Assembly: GCA_037974335.1 (NCBI GenBank)
Contig: CM075758.1
Location: 19,688,723 to 19,752,722 of the forward strand
Source of the DNA: Prionace glauca
Lineage: Eukaryota; Chordata; Chondrichthyes; Carcharhiniformes; Carcharhinidae
Direction: 5' to 3'
Length of the DNA: 64,000 bases
Made by a program: the position numbers and the translations under genes. Shown here in pieces: positions 59,562 to 64,000 of the stretch (positions are counted from its first letter, which is position 1; each line of letters opens with the position of its first letter). Under the pieces are notes generated by a model, which had not been told where the DNA came from, did no database searches, and saw only the letters and a list, made by a program, of their open reading frames with translations.

Positions 59562-60472
59562 TTAATTTGCTGGCGATTGTGATCTTAATCCAGGGAAAGT
59601 GTGGCCTCTCCAACTGCACCTCTCGCTACCTGACGGCTATGGCGATGGTGGATCTGTTGCACCTAATGTGTAATGTCGTACTTTGGAGGATGCTTTATTA
59701 TTATTTTGGAACGACTTTCCTGGCCATCACCCCTGTGTGCACCGTTCTGAATGCAATGATTATTACAGCCATTGATTGTTCTGTCTGGTTCACCACCACT
59801 TTCTCATTTGATCGATTTGTGGCCATTTGTTGCCAGAAGATGAAAGCAAAATATTGCACTGGGAAAACTGCGACTGTGGTTCTAGCAACAACAGGAATGT
59901 TACTCTGTCTGAAATCCATACCCTCCTACTTTGTTGTAGAACCTGGACAGATCATTCAAAATGTGCCATGGTTCTGTGTTGTAAAAACGAGTTATTATAC
60001 AGACCATGGATGGGGGGCCTTTGCTTGGTTTGATAAAGTTTTAAATCCATTGCTGCCATTTATTTTAATACATTTCATCAATGCTCTGACAGTGAGACAC
60101 ATTTTAGTGACCAGTCGAGTCCGGAAGGGACTGAGGGTTCAGGTTCAGGGGGAAAGCTATCGTGACCCAGAGCTGGAGAGCAGGAAGAAGTCTATAATAC
60201 TACTCTTCAGCATATCTGGCTCCTTTATTCTCCTGTGTTTGGGAGATGTAATACATTTTTTATATAATAAAATTACAGGAAAGGATCCAAGTTATTACAC
60301 ATATTCTGAATACATATTCAGAGATGTTGCAGTTATGTTGCGAAATATTAATTGCTGCACAAACACATTGATTTATGTGGTGACTCAGCCCAAGTTCAGA
60401 GAACAGATCAGACTCACAGTGAAATATCCACTCACATCAATTATTGAATTAATGAAGAAAAAAATCAACTGA
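59562..60472 (+). CDS. GPR139-like: GPR139-like receptor gene 4, exon 2
   Basis: Intact second exon, 911 bases, giving a 325-aa receptor with exon 1. The acceptor is TTTCTATTGCAG at 59561. Motifs: VNLLAIVILIQGKC in TM1, AMAMVDLLHLM in TM2, PVCTVLN and PWFCVV cysteines, SFDRFVAICC (DRF), GAFAWFDKVLNPLLPFILIH in TM5, LTVRHILVTSRVRKGLRV, FSISGSFILLCLGD in TM6, NCCTNTLIYVVTQ in TM7. Differences from gene 1 cluster in TM2, TM5 and the second and third extracellular loops; one is Trp to Cys in TM6 (LLWLGD to LLCLGD). Head to head with gene 3. Confidence 0.9.
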
Positions 60473-62650
60473 CAGCATCAAACTTCGCTTCTCAGCCAAT
60501 CAGGGAGTCACAGCTGATTATTGGAGATCTACCTCCACCAATTGTAATGATTTGTCTGCTGATTCTCAACAACTTTAGGCTTTCAGGAAGATCTACCCAG
60601 TGACTTAATGTTGCCACAGGTAATCAGATTACTCTCAGCCTGACAGTCATGTCTGCCAAACACAGACTGGCTGACAGATTCTGTAGCCAACCAGGATGTA
60701 TCAGCTTGTTATTATTCTAAACAAGCAGTAATGCAAGTAATCCAAATTCATGAAAAGCTGCCACCTCAGTCAATCATTAACAATCAAGCTTTCCTTCAGT
60801 GCAGTTTTCACTAATCAATTTGTTATCGGACAATATTTTTTTTGAAATTGGCCACACGATATGGAAACAGGCTAAAATTACACTCAAAGCCTGTCCACTA
60901 AAAATCACAAAGGAACAGACACAGATTATCAGGCAAGAGCATGCTTTTAGAATGCAAATGAGGGCTAGCACACAAGGGAAGATGGACCGGATGGCACCTA
61001 CAGGAACAAAATTAAAAAACACATCCCCACCCCACCAAATCAGCTCTTCCAAACCAGTCAAATAACCTATGGAGACACCTAAAAATTAGCATCGCTAAGG
61101 AAACATCCCCGGCTCCTCAAACTCTTTGAGATCAATCACACACCCATTGTTCAAACCCCAGAGATTCCAGACCATTAATAACCAATCAGACAAAAACGAT
61201 TAACACACACTTAAAACAATCGTTCTCACACTTGAAAACATCGAGACAGGATGGCTAAGGTCGAATATTTGAAATAAAGTATTAGCATTTGAATTGCATA
61301 CAACACTGAATTTCAGGTATTACTATAGCCTGTTGTGATGGACCGTTAGAGCACTTCCGGGACAGCCCGATTGTATGTCCTGACTGCACCTCTGTCGTTG
61401 AAAAAGAAAATAAAGCTGTGCCGTTATTTAACTTCACCCTGAGTCCGTAGTGGTCATTTTGCCCACTCGCGCTAACAAGAGAAACAGATAAAGAAGATAA
61501 TTTTATAAAGCTTAATTTTCAAAAGTCATTAATCTTGTACCATGGTTATGGGCCAGCGGCATGATTCCAAGATATTTTGCTGAACATGTGAGAATTGCAA
61601 TTCGGACTCAGATTCACATGTGAGAATTAGATGGTTTTAATTGGTAATGGTGACTTAAAAATTGGGAGATTTGAAATGTTAATGACACATCTTGTGTTGG
61701 GTTGGTCTTGGACGAAACTGTGGCCCATAACTTCCCAATTAGCGGTGGAAATCCATAGACTGGACAACGATAAACAGCAGAAATTGTTGGCAATTTCACT
61801 GAGTTGAAAAATTGAGAGACAGCTCCCATTTGGAGCATCAGTCTTCAGCTTTCAGCAGGCTCCAACACGACACAGGTTCACTCTAGCCTTGACCACTTGT
61901 GATGGGGTAGATTGGGAATGCCCAAGGTCCAGCTTTGAAACAGCAGTTTTAATGTCAAAGCACAGAGATCAAACGGTTTCCCTGCTATTATAAAGGTATG
62001 CTGTTTTTGTGTCTATTTCTGTTGAGCAATGACTGTTTTTGTTATTGTCTCCTGTCAAGTGTAACTCCAAATGATTAATGAGGAATATGTTAATGTGTAT
62101 AAATTAACAAAGGTTTCGTTGTTTGGTTGAGATCTCTGTAAATTATTTAAATATGGTAAGGGGAAGGGCGGCGAGTGTTCGTCATGTCCATTGCAGATTT
62201 TGCATGTTGCTGACTCTTCGCTCATGATCTCTGTATCAGTGTTGCAATATTTAAATAACTTATTTTATTTTAAGAAGCCAAGACAAAGCTGTGATGTCCC
62301 ATCAGCGGTGGAAGATGATCCCAAGTTTTCAGCCTGCACTGGATTCTGCAATACCTATCAGATAGATCGCTCACATCAGTTCACAGGAGGCTTGCAGACG
62401 TCATCATGAGGGATACATTTTACTGAAGCATTTGAAACAGCTGTGTTGCATAATTCCCACTCCAAATGTAGAACTAATTCCACTCCAAGTCTTCACTCCA
62501 AGTCCCTCTCTTTGGAGGGCCGAATGGCCTGTTTCCTGTGCTGTATTGTTAAGAGACTTCTCATCATCAACATTGCATAAAAGAGGCTCATAAACGTGGG
62601 AGAAACAACTCTGCTTAAAACAACGAACAAAATCCCAAATGTCTTCAACT
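60473..62650. other. 3' flank of gene 4 and outer arm C
   Basis: No gene. 60473-60830 matches the flank of gene 1 (125-470) and gene 3; 61060-62650 matches 31530-33120 inverted. An AATAAA at 61273 could serve gene 4 but is 800 bases from the stop. Confidence 0.55.
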
Positions 62651-63004
62651 GCTTAAGGTCGGGTAAGCATTCTCCAAGGCGGCCTTCATGACACACGACA
62701 GCGCAGAGTCGCTGAACAGAGACTGATAGCCAAGTTCCGCACACATGAGGACGGTCTCAACAGGGATCTTGGGTTCATGTCGCACTATCTGTAACCCCCG
62801 TGACTTGCCTGGGTTTGCAAAACCTCACTTACTATACTGTCTGGAGACAATACACATCTCTTTAAACTGTGATCAGTGCTCCTTCCACTCACATTATCAG
62901 CCACTTTAAGAATTGAACAGCAGGTTAGGTGTAAGGATTCGCATTCTAATCAGCAACTGTCTGTGCTTTATATGCTCTGTCTGTCTGAGGCCAGAACTCT
63001 CCAT
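62651..63004. other. unassigned sequence
   Basis: Nothing recognised outside the right end of the duplication. Confidence 0.3.
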
Positions 63005-63100
63005 TCACTTGACAAAGAGGCAGCCCCCTCGAAAGCTTGTGAGAATATTATCAAATAAATCGGTTGGACTAAAACCTGGTGTTGTCAGACTTTTTACTGT
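63005..63100 (+). repeat. truncated relative of the palindromic repeat
   Basis: CCCTCGAAAGCTTGTGAGAA, then AAATAAATCGGTTGGAC and AAACCTGGTGTTGTCAGACT; matches the right arm at 26065-26126. Confidence 0.6.
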
Positions 63101-63472
63101 GTTTGGGCTAGATAGGGCAGAGGAAGAGAGATTATTTCCACTTAGAAAGGAATCAAGAACGAGAGGGCATAGCCTCAAAATAAGGGGCAGTCAATTTAGA
63201 TCAGAGATGAGGAGGAACTTCTTCTCCCAGAGGGTAGTGAATCTTTGGAAATCTCTGCCCATTGAGGCAGTGGAGGCTACCTCATTAAATGTGTTTAAGT
63301 CACAGATAGATAGATTTCTGACCAATAAGGGAATTAAGGGTTTATGGGGAGCAGGCGGGTAAGTGGAACTGAACCACTATCAGATCTGCCATAATCTTGT
63401 TGAATGGTGGGGCAGTCTCGAGGGGCTAGATGGCCTATTCTTGCTCTTTTTCCTAGTGTTCTTATGTTCTCA
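63101..63472 (+). mobile_element. CR1-type LINE group II 3' end
   Basis: Reads RRNFFSQRVVNLWKSLPIEA near the end of the ORF, then the group II 3' UTR and TTCTTATGTTCTCATA. Confidence 0.85.
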
Positions 63473-63481
63473 TAACCATTC

Positions 63482-63604
63482 CCCCCCCCCCCTCGTGATA
63501 AAGGTCAACACTCCATTTGCCTTCTTGATCACCTGCTACACCTGCAAGCTGAGTTTTTGCGATTCATGCACAAGGACTCCCAGATCCCTCTGCAGTAGCA
63601 TGTA
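63482..63604 (-). mobile_element. CR1-type LINE group II internal fragment
   Basis: Complement of the RT region giving RDLGVLVHESQK and ANGVLTFI-like readings. It follows a C run at 63481-63492. Confidence 0.75.
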
Positions 63605-63605
63605 G

Positions 63606-64000
63606 TACAAAGAACAACACAGCACGGGAAACAGGCCCTTCGGCCCAACGAGCCCGCGCCGCCGTCCCATGGTCAGTGACCTGTTCATGATTTTAGTGTA
63701 TGCCTAATGTGTGAGGATCAGGGAGGTCCAATATAGGGACAATTTGTTACCCGGAGGAAACCCACGCAACCATGGGGAGAACACGCAAACTCCCACGGAC
63801 ACAGGCCCAAATCCATGTGTCCGCATAGCAACAGAGATAGTCTCTGAGCTGTCATGTTGCCCTCGAGATGGTCCAGTTTACGCACACCAACGACATGAAG
63901 CAGTAGGCGACTCTCGAAGCAACATCCAAGAGCAGCCCACCACAACCTGCCACACGCATGCCCCTTACTGGACGTAAATGCCTGTGGACAAATAATTCAT
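63606..64000 (-). mobile_element. CR1-type LINE group IV 3' region, running off the window
   Basis: AAAGAACAACACAGCACGGG tail and SINE-like module, with a deletion of about 60 bases (after TTGTTACC) relative to 36920-36970. It continues past the window end. Confidence 0.85.

Larger units (their letters stand above)
51998..62650. repeat. segmental duplication copy C (right arm of inverted duplication; contains gene 4)
   Basis: Runs opposite to copies A and B. The left end at 51998 (TTGGAACCCAGACTGATCTG) matches 6280 of copy A inverted; the right end near 62650 matches 31530. The only large insertion is the nested LINE pair at 54397-57392. Confidence 0.85.

Noticed and set aside
1-64000. LTR retroelements, Polintons or other virus-like elements
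   Set aside because: I looked for long terminal repeats, protease, integrase and capsid-type readings and recognised none; all reverse transcriptase sequences here are of the CR1 LINE type.

Overview
The window looks like chondrichthyan nuclear DNA, most likely a shark or ray. The reasons are four divergent GPR139-like receptor genes of a kind known to be expanded in elasmobranchs, set among many CR1-type LINEs (3' ends made of TTCTATG/TTCTTATG/TTCTTTG short repeats), tRNA-derived SINEs and long CA microsatellites. There is nothing bacterial in it: no operons, no CRISPR array, no rRNA or tRNA gene. I recognised no LTR retroelement.

Host genes. There are four copies of a two-exon class A GPCR gene. 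Each has a 67-nt first exon (22 codons plus one base: initiator Met, a very short N-terminus and the first half of TM1) and a ~0.9 kb second exon carrying the rest of the seven-TM protein. Gene 1: exon 1 4302-4368, exon 2 475-1385 (-), 325 aa. Gene 2: exon 1 25428-25494, exon 2 16860-17761 (-), 322 aa, the most divergent copy. Gene 3: exon 1 43686-43752, exon 2 35173-36079 (-), broken by a 4-base deletion. Gene 4: exon 1 53737-53803, exon 2 59562-60472 (+), 325 aa. A TATA element preceded by CAGGGTATA or a close variant lies 75-91 bases upstream of every start codon. Genes 3 and 4 are head to head; the others point the same way as gene 3.

Layout. 125-6280 is one copy of a gene-bearing segment (A). 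31530-45282 is a second copy (B), swollen by LINE insertions. 51998-62650 is a third copy (C), inverted relative to B, so B and C form the arms of a large inverted duplication around a loop (45283-51997) that is mostly LINE. In A, B and C exon 1 and its promoter sit between two blocks of a 33-bp minisatellite. Gene 2 (16860-25600) belongs to an older paralogue and aligns to the others only at the exons and promoter. Between the gene segments, 6280-16650 and 25600-31530 are repeats and anonymous sequence.

Repeats. I sort the CR1-type LINEs into four working groups by a motif in the reverse transcriptase and by the 3' end: I (WLACRRQR; tail GTGCTGTAATGTTCTATG), II (WLSNRRQR; tail TTTCTTATGTTCTTATG), III (WLADRRQR; tail GCGCTGTAATGTTCTATG) and IV (WLGRRRQR; a long 3' region that contains a SINE-like module and ends in TTGTTCTTTG repeats). 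They are 5' truncated and often nested, and because empty sites exist in sister segments several insertions can be ordered in time. How the four receptors are used is not visible here; tandem and inverted copies with kept promoters suggest a lineage-specific receptor family whose ligands are unknown.
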